A DNA stretch of 64,000 bases. It comes from Bacillota bacterium. GTDB lineage: Bacteria > Bacillota_E > JAJZYS01 > JAJYTV01. Below the pieces are notes generated by a model. It saw only the letters and a list, made by a program, of their open reading frames with translations. It did no database searches and was not told the DNA's origin. The position numbers and the translations under genes were made by a program. Below are positions 48,277 through 57,377 of the stretch, in pieces (position 1 is the stretch's first letter; the number at the start of each line of letters is the position of its first letter). Location of the stretch: contig JAJZVM010000020.1 in the NCBI GenBank assembly GCA_021845645.1, positions 1 to 64,000 on the forward strand. The letters run 5' to 3'.

Positions 48277-49617
48277 TCAGGAGCGGATCCTGTCGATCAG
48301 CGCGTCGACCACCTCGCGGAACTGGGGGTCGGCACGCAGATCCGTGGCGATCTTGTCGCAGGCGTGCATCACGGTGGAATGGTCACGCCCGCCGAACTCC
48401 TCGCCGATCTTCGGAAGTGAGTTGTCGGTCAGCTCCCTTGCGAGATACATGGCGATCTGGCGAGGGTACGAGACGGCTCGCGTGCGCTTCTTGGCGCTGA
48501 AGTCCTTGATGTCCAGGCTGTAGTACTCCGCCACCCTCTGCTGGATCATCAGGATCGTCACCTTGCGCACCTTCTGGGCCGGCAGGAGATCGTGCAGGGC
48601 AACCGGCGCGAAGTCACGGGTGAACGGCACGTGGTGGACGGAACAGTATGCAATGAATCGGATAAGTGCTCCCTCGAGCTCGCGGATGTTCGTCTCGATG
48701 TGGGTGGCGATGAACTCCAGTGCTGCCGCGTCGACGTCCAGGTTGTCCGCAAGGGCTTTCTTGCGCAGGATCGCGAGACGCATCTCGAAGTCCGGCGACT
48801 GGATGTCGGTGATGAGCCCCCACTCGAAGCGGGATCTCAGGCGGCTTTCGAGGGTCGTGATCTCCTTCGGGGGCCTGTCCGACGAGATGACGATCTGCTT
48901 CTGCGCGCCGTACAGAGCCTCGAAGGTGTGGAAGAACTCCTCCTGGGTGCCCACCTTGCCTGAGATGAACTGGATGTCGTCGATGAGCATCAGGTCGATG
49001 GACCGGTAGCGGCTGCGGAACTCGTAGCCCTTGCCCTCCATGACCGAGTTGATCATGTCGTTCGTGAAGGTCTCGGCGGGGACGTAGAGCACTTTGAGCG
49101 ATGGGCGGCGCTGCAGGGCAAGATTGCCTATGGCCTGCATCAGGTGCGTCTTGCCAAGTCCTACGCCGCCGTAGATGAAGAGCGGGTTGTAGGCCTTGCC
49201 CGGCATCTCGGCGACGGCGAGTGAAGCCGCATGTGCCAGGCGGTTCGAATTGCCGACGACGAAGCTGTCGAAGGTGAAGCGCGGGTGCATCGTGACGCGC
49301 GCCCCGCCGTGCGCGGGTGCTGGCTCTGGCGGCGCGGGAGGCGGAGTGGGTACCGCCCTCTGCTCGCCGCTGCGGAACGTGAGGCGCACCTCGCAGGGCC
49401 CGTCGGCCGCGTCGCGCACCGCTTGCGCGATGTGTCCCCTGAGATGCTCGTCGACCGCGCCCAGTGCGGATTCGGACGCTGCGGCGAGCACGAGCACGCC
49501 ATCCTCGATCAGCACGGGACGCATAGGATATACCCAGGTCTCATAGCTTGGCCGCGGCAGGATGCGCTGCAGCAGTGCCCGCGCCTTGGACCAGACGACC
49601 TCGGCGCGGTCCTCCAT
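48277..49617 (-). CDS. dnaA: chromosomal replication initiator DnaA
   Basis: A 446-residue initiator. Domain I (~1-80), a Pro/Ala-rich linker (PTPPPAPPEPAPAHG), the AAA+ domain III with GGVGLGKTHLMQAIGN and Walker B LMLIDDIQFISG, the sensor motifs, and domain IV with the DNA-binding signature GGRDHSTVMHACDKI. The start is ATG 49617 with GAGGAGG 8 nt upstream; the long upstream frame to 49788 lies in the origin and is rejected. DnaA-box clusters lie on both sides. Confidence 0.97.
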   Translation of the reverse strand: MEDRAEVVWSKARALLQRILPRPSYETWVYPMRPVLIEDGVLVLAAASESALGAVDEHLRGHIAQAVRDAADGPCEVRLTFRSGEQRAVPTPPPAPPEPAPAHGGARVTMHPRFTFDSFVVGNSNRLAHAASLAVAEMPGKAYNPLFIYGGVGLGKTHLMQAIGNLALQRRPSLKVLYVPAETFTNDMINSVMEGKGYEFRSRYRSIDLMLIDDIQFISGKVGTQEEFFHTFEALYGAQKQIVISSDRPPKEITTLESRLRSRFEWGLITDIQSPDFEMRLAILRKKALADNLDVDAAALEFIATHIETNIRELEGALIRFIAYCSVHHVPFTRDFAPVALHDLLPAQKVRKVTILMIQQRVAEYYSLDIKDFSAKKRTRAVSYPRQIAMYLARELTDNSLPKIGEEFGGRDHSTVMHACDKIATDLRADPQFREVVDALIDRIRS

Positions 49618-49766
49618 CGTAGCGGCCTCCTCGTGTGACGGGATCGAATGCGGGTTATAATCGTATGCAGGGACCTGGGGGAGTTCTGCATCAGCCAGGA
49701 GAGGCAATACCTCCGATGGATCGGGCCTTCGGGAGCGATTCCCAGCCTTCATAGAAAACCCACACC

Positions 49767-49799
49767 TTATCAACAGCGTTGTCCACATGCTGTGGATAA
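49767..49799. promoter_or_regulatory. three DnaA boxes (origin part 1)
   Basis: TTATCAACA (49767-49775), TTGTCCACA (49779-49787) and TGTGGATAA (49791-49799, a perfect reverse box) lie within 33 bp. Confidence 0.85.
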
Positions 49800-49891
49800 T
49801 GAAAAGGGCCGCCCGTTGCGGTTACGAGGGTGGCGTTCCGATGATAGCAAAGGTGCGGCTTCGGGGCAAGAAGTGGAAGCGATAGCCGGCC

Positions 49892-49921
49892 TTGACAAGA
49901 ACCCTGCCTCACCACTACAAT
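49892..49921 (+). promoter_or_regulatory. promoter of rpmH-rnpA
   Basis: TTGACA (49892-49897) and TACAAT (49916-49921) with an 18-nt spacer lie 31 nt before the rpmH start. Confidence 0.75.
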
Positions 49922-49952
49922 TCTAGTGCTTTTGCTCGCGGAGGTGGACAGG

Positions 49953-50087
49953 GTGAAGAGGACTTTCCAGCCGAACCGGCGCCGTCGCTCCAAGGTGCAC
50001 GGCTTCCGCCTGCGCATGAAGACGAAGAACGGGCGCAACGTGCTGAAGGCACGTCGGCTCAAGGGGCGCAAGCGGCTCTCCGCCTAG
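49953..50087 (+). CDS. rpmH: 50S ribosomal protein L34
   Basis: A 44-residue, highly basic protein starting (GTG) [18 protein letters not shown] and ending LKGRKRLSA, the L34 signature. GGAGG upstream supports the GTG start at 49953. It is followed after one base by rnpA, the usual arrangement. Confidence 0.96.
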   Translation: MKRTFQPNRRRRSKVHGFRLRMKTKNGRNVLKARRLKGRKRLSA

Positions 50088-50088
50088 C

Positions 50089-50439
50089 GTGATCGCGGAG
50101 GAGAGGCTGCGCCGCCCGGCTGCCGTGCAGTCGGTGTTCGCTCGCGGAGTGCGCTTCGCGAACCGCCGCCTCGTCCTCTTCGTCTGCGAAGGGGAGCCGG
50201 GTCGGCGGCGCTGTGCGTTTGCGGCCGGAAAGAAGCTCGGCGGTGCCGTGCGGCGCAATCGGTTGAGGCGGAGGATGCGCGAGGCGTTCCGCAGGGAACG
50301 GAAGGAGTTTTTGCGCGGATGCGATCTGGTGCTGCTCGCCAGGCCGGAAACGGGCGAGGCCTCCTTCGAGGACCTCTGCTCGGCCCTTCGCGAGCTCCTG
50401 CAGAAGGCGGAAGCCGCAAGACATCCGTCGGCGCCCTGA
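50089..50439 (+). CDS. rnpA: ribonuclease P protein component
   Basis: A 116-residue basic subunit of RNase P for tRNA 5' maturation. The RNR motif [15 protein letters not shown] (~residues 54-68) and the N-terminal [17 protein letters not shown] are typical. GTG start. Its stop overlaps the likely start of yidD. Confidence 0.95.
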   Translation: MIAEERLRRPAAVQSVFARGVRFANRRLVLFVCEGEPGRRRCAFAAGKKLGGAVRRNRLRRRMREAFRRERKEFLRGCDLVLLARPETGEASFEDLCSALRELLQKAEAARHPSAP

Positions 50440-50639
50440 CGCTCCTTCTGCTCATCCGCTTCTACCGTCAGGTCATCTCGCCGATGACCGGGGCACACTG
50501 CCGCTACACGCCGACGTGCTCGCAGTACGCTCTCACGGCCATAGAGCGTTACGGGGCGCGCAAGGGCGGCGCCATGGCCGTCAAGCGATTGCTGCGTTGC
50601 CACCCGTTCCATCCCGGCGGATGGGACCCTGTCCCCTAG
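50436..50639 (+). CDS. yidD: membrane protein insertion efficiency factor YidD
   Basis: A short protein with [32 protein letters not shown], then [14 protein letters not shown], the full YidD signature with its cysteines. No ATG, GTG or TTG lies in frame at the family position. A CTG at 50436, overlapping the rnpA stop as CTGA, gives the expected N-terminus (TLLLLIR before FYRQ). 67 residues. It assists YidC-dependent insertion. Confidence 0.85.
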   Translation: MTLLLLIRFYRQVISPMTGAHCRYTPTCSQYALTAIERYGARKGGAMAVKRLLRCHPFHPGGWDPVP

Positions 50640-50660
50640 CAGGCGGAAGGAGATACTGTC

Positions 50661-51314
50661 TTGGCGCTGTTCAACGCGCTGGTCCACGGAATGCAGTGGG
50701 TGATGCAGTTCTTCTACAATCTCACCCACAGTTACGGCCTCGCGATCATCCTGCTGACGATCGTGGTGCGCGTCGTGATCATGCCGCTCTACCACGGGCA
50801 GTTGCGCTACATGCGCAAGATGCAGGAACTGCAGCCCGAGATGAAGCGCCTGCAGGAGAAGTACAAGAAGGACCCCCAGCGGCTCAACCAGGAGATGATG
50901 GATCTCTACAAGAGGGTTGGGACAAACCCGCTCGCCGGCTGCATTCCGATGATCGTGCAGCTGCCCATCCTCTATGCGCTGTTCGCGGGTCTGACCCACT
51001 TCCACTACATCGGCTCCAAGAGCTTCCTCTGGCTGCCGAGCCTCTCGCTGCCCGACCCGTACTTCATCCTGCCGGTCATCGTGGCTGGCACGACGCTGTG
51101 GCAGACGTTCGTCACGATGCCCAGGGCAGGCACAGACCGCTCGCAGCAGATGATCACCTACATCATGATGCCGGCCTTGCTGTTCTTCATCAGCATGCGC
51201 TACGCCAGCGGGCTCTCGCTCTACTGGGCCGTCGCCACGCTGTTCACGGTGGGGCAGAGTTACCTGAGCGGAGTCGGCAGACCGCAAGCGTCGGCCGCAA
51301 AGGTGCAGAAGTAG
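50661..51314 (+). CDS. yidC: membrane protein insertase YidC/SpoIIIJ
   Basis: A 217-residue Oxa1-family insertase with five membrane segments: SYGLAIILLTIVVRVVIMPL with the conserved Arg in TM1, a coiled-coil hairpin (MQELQPEMKRLQEKYKKDPQ), NPLAGCIPMIVQLPILYALF, and the later segments. No lipobox is seen, unlike B. subtilis SpoIIIJ. TTG start behind GGAAGGAG. Confidence 0.94.
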   Translation: MALFNALVHGMQWVMQFFYNLTHSYGLAIILLTIVVRVVIMPLYHGQLRYMRKMQELQPEMKRLQEKYKKDPQRLNQEMMDLYKRVGTNPLAGCIPMIVQLPILYALFAGLTHFHYIGSKSFLWLPSLSLPDPYFILPVIVAGTTLWQTFVTMPRAGTDRSQQMITYIMMPALLFFISMRYASGLSLYWAVATLFTVGQSYLSGVGRPQASAAKVQK

Positions 51315-51315
51315 C

Positions 51316-51930
51316 ATGGACGAACTGGAAGAGATCGAAGTCGAAGGACAGACCCTCGAGGAAGCCAAGCTTCGGGCGGAAGGCCGCCTCGGCGCCCTCA
51401 TGGAGGACATCGAGTTCACCGTCCTGCAGGAGGGCAAGCCGGGGATGCTCGGGCTCTTCTCGCGTCCGTGGCGCGTGCGCGCTCGGCGCAGGGAGTCCGT
51501 GGGTGAGCGCGCGGCCGAACTTGTTCGCGCATTTTTCGTCGAGCTCGGGATGGATGTCGTGCCGACGGTGAGCCGCGACGAGGACCACGTGCTCGTGTCG
51601 GTGGAAGGCGATTTCAACTGGTTCCTTCGCAGGCGCGGCGAGGCTCTCGACGCGTTGCAGTACCTGGTCGCCGCAGCCATCGGCAAGAAGGGCGGCGAGC
51701 GCATCGTTCTCGACGTGGGCGGCTATCGCGCCCAGCGTCGTCTGGCCCTTGAGAAGATGGCGCGCGAGGTGGCGCAGCGCGTGCGCGAGAGCGGTGAGGA
51801 GTCGGTGCTCGAGGTGATGCCGGCCAGCGAGCGCCGCATCATCCACAGCGTGATCCAGGAGTACCCGGACCTGCAGAGCCAAAGCCGGGGCGAGGACCCG
51901 CACCGGCAGGTGGTCGTGCAGAAGCGGTGA
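51316..51930 (+). CDS. jag: RNA-binding protein Jag/KhpB
   Basis: A 204-residue protein with Jag-N (DELEEIEVEGQTLEEAKLRA, ending near GLFSRPWRVRAR), a KH-II domain (~80-140, RRGEALDALQYLVAAAIGKK) and an R3H domain (ALEKMAREVAQRV, ASERRIIHSVIQ). It binds RNA and is linked to cell elongation and, with SpoIIIJ, sporulation. It ends directly on rsmG; the mnmE-mnmG pair found here in Bacillus is absent. Confidence 0.93.
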   Translation: MDELEEIEVEGQTLEEAKLRAEGRLGALMEDIEFTVLQEGKPGMLGLFSRPWRVRARRRESVGERAAELVRAFFVELGMDVVPTVSRDEDHVLVSVEGDFNWFLRRRGEALDALQYLVAAAIGKKGGERIVLDVGGYRAQRRLALEKMAREVAQRVRESGEESVLEVMPASERRIIHSVIQEYPDLQSQSRGEDPHRQVVVQKR

Positions 51931-52676
51931 GCTCGAGCCTCTCCTCGCTGCTGCAGGCGGCGGGCATCGCACTGGACGGGCGTGCGCAGGAGCGTCTGCT
52001 GGCGTACCAGGAAATCTTGGCGAAGGCGAGCACGCTGCAGAATCTCACTGCACTGCGCTCGCCTGAGGTGTTTTTGCGCGAGGGCATCCTCGACAGCCTT
52101 CTGGCGTGGCAGGCGCTTGGGGCGCCCCCGCAGGGCGTCGTTGACGTCGGCAGCGGCGGCGGGTTGCCTGCGCTCGTCTGGTGTGCCGCCGGGCTGACCA
52201 CCGATGCCGTGCTGATCGAGGCCGAGAGGCGCAAGGTGGAGTTCCTGCGGGCGGCGGCGGCCGAACTCGGGCTGGCGGTGAAGGTGATCTGGGGGCGGGC
52301 CGAGGAGGAGGCGCGCGGCGCCTTGCGCGACCGCGCTTGGCTTGTGACGGCACGCGCGTTGGCCGGCACGCCGGTTGCGGTCGAAGTCTGCGGCGGCCTC
52401 GTGCAGCCGGGCGGCGTCCTCTGCCTGCTGAAGGGGGAGCCGGGGAAGGCCGCGGCGGAGGCGGAGCAGGCGGCGCCCGTCGCCGGGCGCATGGGCTTTG
52501 GCAAGGTGGAGATGCGGCGCTACCGGCTCGAGCAGGACGTGGAGCGAACCCTGCTGCTCTATCGCAAGGCTAGGCCGACTCCGCCGGATCGACCAGCATC
52601 CTTCGCGCGCCTCAGGCGTGAGTTCCCGTCCAAGAAGCGTCTTTTGGAGAGGGAAGGCGCGCAGCAAGGCGAATAG
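51927..52676 (+). CDS. rsmG: 16S rRNA (guanine-527-N7)-methyltransferase RsmG
   Basis: A SAM-dependent methylase of G527 in 16S rRNA. Motif I VDVGSGGGLPALV and the preceding NLTALRSPEVFLREGILDSL are typical. The C-terminus has a ~35-residue basic extension (RLRREFPSKKRLLERE). GTG start overlapping the jag stop as GTGA. 249 residues. Confidence 0.93.
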   Translation: MSSSLSSLLQAAGIALDGRAQERLLAYQEILAKASTLQNLTALRSPEVFLREGILDSLLAWQALGAPPQGVVDVGSGGGLPALVWCAAGLTTDAVLIEAERRKVEFLRAAAAELGLAVKVIWGRAEEEARGALRDRAWLVTARALAGTPVAVEVCGGLVQPGGVLCLLKGEPGKAAAEAEQAAPVAGRMGFGKVEMRRYRLEQDVERTLLLYRKARPTPPDRPASFARLRREFPSKKRLLEREGAQQGE

Positions 52677-52700
52677 CCCAAGTCATTGGGAGGTTTGCCT

Positions 52701-53450
52701 GTGCCGCCGGAGCTGATCGCGGTGGCGCCGCAGGAGGTACGGCGGAGCCCGCATCAGGCGCGGAAGGATTTTGATGCGCGAGCACTTGAGCGGCTCGCGC
52801 AGTCTTTGCGCCTGCACGGCATGCTGCAGCCGATCGTCGTGCGCAGGTTGCCCGACGGTTTCGAGCTGATCGCCGGTGAGCGGCGGCTGCGCGCCGCGCT
52901 GACGGCCGGTCTGACCAGCGTGCCCGCACTGGTGCAGGAGGCGACTCCGCTGGAGAGCGCCGTGTTCGGGCTCGTCGAGAACCTGCAGCGCAGCGACCTC
53001 GGCGTCTTCGAGGAGGCCGAGGGGTACCAGCGGGTCATGCAGGAGTTCGGTCTGTCGCAGACCGAGCTCGCGAGGCGCGTTGGACGCAGTCAGGCCGGGA
53101 TCGCCAACAAGCTTCGACTGCTTCGGCTGGGCGAGGAGATCCGCGAGCTCGCGGCGGCCGGCGGGCTGGGTGAGCGCCACCTGCGGGCGCTGCTGGGCGT
53201 CGCGGGCGCGACCCGGGTGGAACTCGCGCGCCGTGCGGCGCAGGAGGGCTGGACTGCGCGGGAGCTGGAGGCGCGGGCTCGGGATATTTCCCGGGAAATG
53301 CCGCGGCGATATGTGAAGGACGTGCGCATCGTCGTCAATGCATTGCGCGAGAGCGTGACGCGCCTGCAGGCGGCGGGCGTGGCGGTGGAGATGGCCGAGG
53401 AGGAGACCGAGGATGCGCTGGAACTGCGCCTGCGCATTCCGCGACGCTGA
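52701..53450 (+). CDS. noc: nucleoid occlusion protein Noc (ParB paralogue)
   Basis: A 249-residue ParB-family protein. N-terminal CTPase domain with SPHQARKDFDARALERLAQS, GERRLRAALTAGL and ENLQRSDLGVFEEAEGYQ; HTH LSQTELARRVGRSQAGIANK. Its place between rsmG and parA, and a perfect Noc-binding site inside the gene, identify it as Noc rather than a second ParB. Noc blocks division over the nucleoid. GTG 52701 has GGGAGG 7 nt upstream. Confidence 0.92.
   Translation: MPPELIAVAPQEVRRSPHQARKDFDARALERLAQSLRLHGMLQPIVVRRLPDGFELIAGERRLRAALTAGLTSVPALVQEATPLESAVFGLVENLQRSDLGVFEEAEGYQRVMQEFGLSQTELARRVGRSQAGIANKLRLLRLGEEIRELAAAGGLGERHLRALLGVAGATRVELARRAAQEGWTARELEARARDISREMPRRYVKDVRIVVNALRESVTRLQAAGVAVEMAEEETEDALELRLRIPRR
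53286..53299. promoter_or_regulatory. Noc-binding site inside noc
   Basis: ATTTCCCGGGAAAT, a perfect 14-bp palindrome, equals the Noc-binding consensus published for B. subtilis. It lies in the 3' part of the noc coding region, where it must also satisfy the protein code (DISREM). Confidence 0.85.
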
Positions 53451-53461
53451 GGAGGATGGCC

Positions 53462-54247
<786 letters not shown>

Positions 54248-55057
54248 GGCGCTGATCCCCGAAGTGCGGGTGGCGCCGGACGAGGGCATGCAGCAGGTTG
54301 CGGTCAGCGCGATCCGGCCGAATCCGTACCAGCCGAGGCGCGAATTTGACGAGGCGGCGCTGCGTGAGCTCGCGGACTCGATTTCCCGCCATGGCGTGCT
54401 GCAGCCCCTCGTGGTGCGGTCAGCGGCGGCAGGGTACGAGCTGATCGCTGGCGAGCGCCGCTGGCGCGCGGCGCAGATGGTCGGCCTGAGCGAAGTGCCG
54501 GTGGTGCTGCGTGCGTGTGACGACGGGCGCCTGCTAGAGATCGCGCTTGTGGAGAACCTGCAGCGTGAGGACCTGAATCCGCTCGAAGAGGCGGAGGCCA
54601 TTCAGCGGCTGGGCGAGACGCGGGAGCTGAAGCAGGAGGAGCTGGCGCAGGTGATCGGGCGAAGCCGCTCGGCGGTGGCGAACAGCCTACGCCTGCTGGG
54701 CCTTCCAGAAGAGGTCAAGAACCTGGTTCGCAAAGGGTCCTTGTCTGCCGGGCACGCGCGTGCGATTCTGGGATTGCCGCCGGGCCGCCAGGTGGCGGCG
54801 GCCGAGCAGGCGGTGGCGAGGTCGCTCAGCGTGCGTGAGGTGGAGGAGATGACGCGCAAGCCGGTGGCCGTCGTCAGGCCTAAGGCTGCGAAGTCCAGCG
54901 GGCGGGTAGCGCGCTGGGAGGAACGCCTGAGCGGTGCGCTGGAACTGCCGGTGCGCATCCGGGCGGGCGCCCGGGGTGGGGCTGTCGAGATCCGATTTCG
55001 CAGCGAAGAGGACCTGGCGCGGCTTGTGGCGCGCTTTGTGCCCGAAGAGGACTAGAT

Positions 55058-55073
55058 TGTTTCACGTGAAACA
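55058..55073. promoter_or_regulatory. parS centromere site
   Basis: TGTTTCACGTGAAACA, a perfect 16-bp palindrome, matches the bacterial parS consensus. It lies immediately after parB and about 6 kb from the origin, where ParB loading and SMC recruitment begin. Confidence 0.95.
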
Positions 55074-55090
55074 TTTGAGGGGGAAGCGGG

Positions 55091-55606
55091 TTGCCTGAAC
55101 TGATCCGACTGGCGCCATGGCTGGCGCTGATCGGCGCGGCAGGGCTGGTTGTAGGAATCGTAGCCCTCATTTTCGGCCTCCTGAGCCTCGCTGCCGCGCG
55201 GCGCCTGCGGCGCCGGCTGGATCACCTGCTGCGAGGGGGCCAAGCGACCGACGTGGAGACGCTGCTGCATGAGCAGTGGCAGGCCCTGCGCGAGGCGCAG
55301 GGCGGTGTCGCCAGCGCCGCCGCCCGCCTGGACGGGGTAGAGGCGATCCAGCGCCACAGCCTGCAGCGCGTCGGCGTCGTCCGCTACAACGCCTTTCCTG
55401 GCGCCGGCGCCGAACTCTCGTTCAGCGTCGCGCTCTTGGATGCCGACGATGACGGCGTGGTCATCACGGGTCTCTACGGCCGTGAGGAGACCCGCATCTA
55501 CGCCAAGCCACTGGCGTCGGGCGCCTCCCGCTATCCCCTGTCTGAGGAGGAGCGGGCGGCGATCGGGGCGGCAATCGACTCGAAGCACGAGGTGCACGCG
55601 GTGTGA
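55091..55606 (+). CDS. DUF4446 family protein
   Basis: One N-terminal membrane helix ([20 protein letters not shown]), a short coiled coil, then the soluble domain with [37 protein letters not shown] and [11 protein letters not shown], the DUF4446 signature. Such genes often follow parB in Bacillota. Function unknown. TTG start. 171 residues. Confidence 0.88.
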   Translation: MPELIRLAPWLALIGAAGLVVGIVALIFGLLSLAAARRLRRRLDHLLRGGQATDVETLLHEQWQALREAQGGVASAAARLDGVEAIQRHSLQRVGVVRYNAFPGAGAELSFSVALLDADDDGVVITGLYGREETRIYAKPLASGASRYPLSEEERAAIGAAIDSKHEVHAV

Positions 55607-56562
55607 AGACGCTCTTCATCGTGAACTACGTCGCGGGGAGGGGCCGGACGCGGCGCGTCTGGCCGGAGGTCTGGCGGGAGCTGCAGCAGCGGTATGCGGC
55701 CGAGGGACTCGAGATGGTGGTCACGGCAGCGCCCCGTGACGCCACCCGCGTCGCGCGGGAGGCGTCTCAGGAGGGCTATGAGCGGGTCGTCGCCGTCGGC
55801 GGCGACGGAACTCTCACGGAAGTCGCGGACGGCGTCCAGCATGCAGGAGAGCGGACCAGCCTCGCCTTCGTGCCTACGGGAGCCGGTTGCGACTTTCGCC
55901 GCACGGCGGGCATTCCGGCCGACGCGCTGACGGCCGCCGAGCTCGCGCTCAAGGGCCAGCCAAGGCCTGCCGACCTCGGGACGGTCGGCGCGTCGACCTT
56001 CCTGAACGTCGCAGGCGTCGGATTCGATGCCGAGGTCGCGGCGGAAGACCACCGCCTGCGCGACAAGTACAGCTCCACCGGCACGGTGCCCTACGTCCGC
56101 GCGGTGCTGCGGGTCCTCTGGCGGTATCGCGCGCGGGACATGCGCATCGTGGCGGATGGGACGGCTTTTGAGGGAAAGTTCCTGCTCGTCGCGGTCGGCA
56201 ACGCCCAGTACTACGGTGGCGGCATGCGCATCGTCCCCACCGCGTGCGTCGACGACGGCCTGCTGGACGTCCTGATCGCAGGTGACTACAGCGTCCCGGA
56301 GACGCTGGCCTTGCTGCCTCGGGTCTACGGCGGCGGACACCTCACCAGCGGCAAGATCCGCGTCGTGCGCTGTCGCGAGCTGTCGATCGAGGCGAGTCCC
56401 GAAGCGGCGGTCCACCGCGACGGAGAGTTGAGCGGTACGACGCCTGTCCATTTCGGCATCGCGCCGGGTGCTCTCAGCTTCGTCTACGGCCCCACGCCTG
56501 CCACCCCGGTCGCGCTCCGGGGGGACACTGCGCATGCCGCCGCCTCACCGCAGGCAGAATAG
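55603..56562 (+). CDS. diacylglycerol/lipid kinase family protein (YegS/BmrU-like)
   Basis: A 319-residue DagK-type kinase: [32 protein letters not shown] (GGDGT), [17 protein letters not shown] and [12 protein letters not shown]. It phosphorylates a lipid, probably diacylglycerol. The GTG start overlaps the upstream stop by 4 nt. Confidence 0.9.
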   Translation: MKTLFIVNYVAGRGRTRRVWPEVWRELQQRYAAEGLEMVVTAAPRDATRVAREASQEGYERVVAVGGDGTLTEVADGVQHAGERTSLAFVPTGAGCDFRRTAGIPADALTAAELALKGQPRPADLGTVGASTFLNVAGVGFDAEVAAEDHRLRDKYSSTGTVPYVRAVLRVLWRYRARDMRIVADGTAFEGKFLLVAVGNAQYYGGGMRIVPTACVDDGLLDVLIAGDYSVPETLALLPRVYGGGHLTSGKIRVVRCRELSIEASPEAAVHRDGELSGTTPVHFGIAPGALSFVYGPTPATPVALRGDTAHAAASPQAE

Positions 56563-56579
56563 CCGCGGGGGGATGCGAG

Positions 56580-56828
56580 GTGCGCGTCGCGATCGAGGAA
56601 GGGCTGAGCCAGGTGCGCCAGGCCGTCGAGGCCCGTGGCTGGCAGGTGGTGCCCCTCGCGGAAGCCTGGCAGGCAGGGGTGGACGCCGTCGTCTGCACCG
56701 GTCAGGACGACGACCTCTTAGGGGACGAGGCGATCGAGCTCGAGGTGCCCGTGATCCAGGCCGAGGGACTTACGGCGGAGGAAATACTGCGCCGCCTTGA
56801 GCGCGGACCGCGCCGAGAGCAATCCTGA
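56580..56828 (+). CDS. YkuS-like protein (UPF0180)
   Basis: An 82-residue protein matching UPF0180: RVAIEEGLSQVRQAVEARGW, DAVVCTGQDDDLLG and VIQAEGLTAEEI. Function unknown. GTG start with GGGGGGATGCGAG upstream. Its 3' end overlaps the convergent yyaC by 59 bp. Confidence 0.85.
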   Translation: MRVAIEEGLSQVRQAVEARGWQVVPLAEAWQAGVDAVVCTGQDDDLLGDEAIELEVPVIQAEGLTAEEILRRLERGPRREQS

Positions 56829-57366
56829 TGGAGTCCGCAATCATGGCGGCCATCTCGTAAACAAGACCCAGACGTGTATTCTGCAGAACCACGTACTCCA
56901 TGAAGCCCCCGACGTTGACGGTCGCCATCACAGCGACGTCACCGATCGGGGGCAATTCCTTGCGCACCCCGGCGCCAGGCTTCAGCGGCCCGCGCTGCAC
57001 CTGCACGCTGCCGACGCTTTCGAAGCTGCCGAGGCAGGCGTCGACCGCCACCACCGGACCCTGCGCGGCCGCCATCTGAAGCCGCGGCAGCAGTTCATGC
57101 AGGTTGCCGGCGTGCACCGGGGACTGGAGGTTGCCCAGGACCGCGAACGGCAGCGGCGTCACCGACTGCGTCAGCATGGTGCCCACAAGGGGGCCGAGGG
57201 CGTCGCCCGTCGAGCGGTCCGTACCAACGCAGACGACGGTGGCGGGGCTCCCCAGCCTGCGCAGCGAGACGAGCTCGCGCTGCAGGTGCGCAGCCAAGAG
57301 GGAAGCGGCGCGGGGATCTTCCGGCCGCACGCGCAGCCTCTGCTGCCGGACGTGGTGCTCTTGCAT
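56770..57366 (-). CDS. yyaC: sporulation protein YyaC (DUF1256, Gpr-like fold)
   Basis: A 198-residue protein with VVCVGTDRSTGDALGPLVG, AVLGNLQSPVHAGNLHELLP, VVAVDACLGSFESVGSVQV and the GDVAVMATVNVGG segment of the YyaC family, related to the germination protease. In B. subtilis yyaC lies next to spo0J and is expressed in sporulation. The start is ATG 57366. It is the only minus-strand gene right of the origin. Confidence 0.9.
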   Translation of the reverse strand: MQEHHVRQQRLRVRPEDPRAASLLAAHLQRELVSLRRLGSPATVVCVGTDRSTGDALGPLVGTMLTQSVTPLPFAVLGNLQSPVHAGNLHELLPRLQMAAAQGPVVAVDACLGSFESVGSVQVQRGPLKPGAGVRKELPPIGDVAVMATVNVGGFMEYVVLQNTRLGLVYEMAAMIADSIRIALGAVRAQGGAVFPPP

Positions 57367-57377
57367 GTCGCGAGTAT

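Larger units (their letters stand above)
49618..49952. promoter_or_regulatory. oriC region between dnaA and rpmH
   Basis: This 335-bp gap is the strand switch of the whole window: genes left of it run left and genes right of it run right. It holds three tight DnaA boxes, a TTATAATCG stretch at about 49655-49663 and the rpmH promoter. With the dnaA-dnaN gap it forms a bipartite origin of the Bacillus kind. Confidence 0.75.

Noticed and set aside
49618..49788. A 57-residue N-terminal extension of DnaA
   Set aside because: It runs through the DnaA-box region and lacks a ribosome-binding site, whereas ATG 49617 has GAGGAGG at 8 nt.
49923..51704. A 593-codon minus-strand frame opposite rpmH, rnpA, yidC and jag
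   Set aside because: It is antisense to conserved genes and has biased Arg/Ser/Ala composition without motifs.
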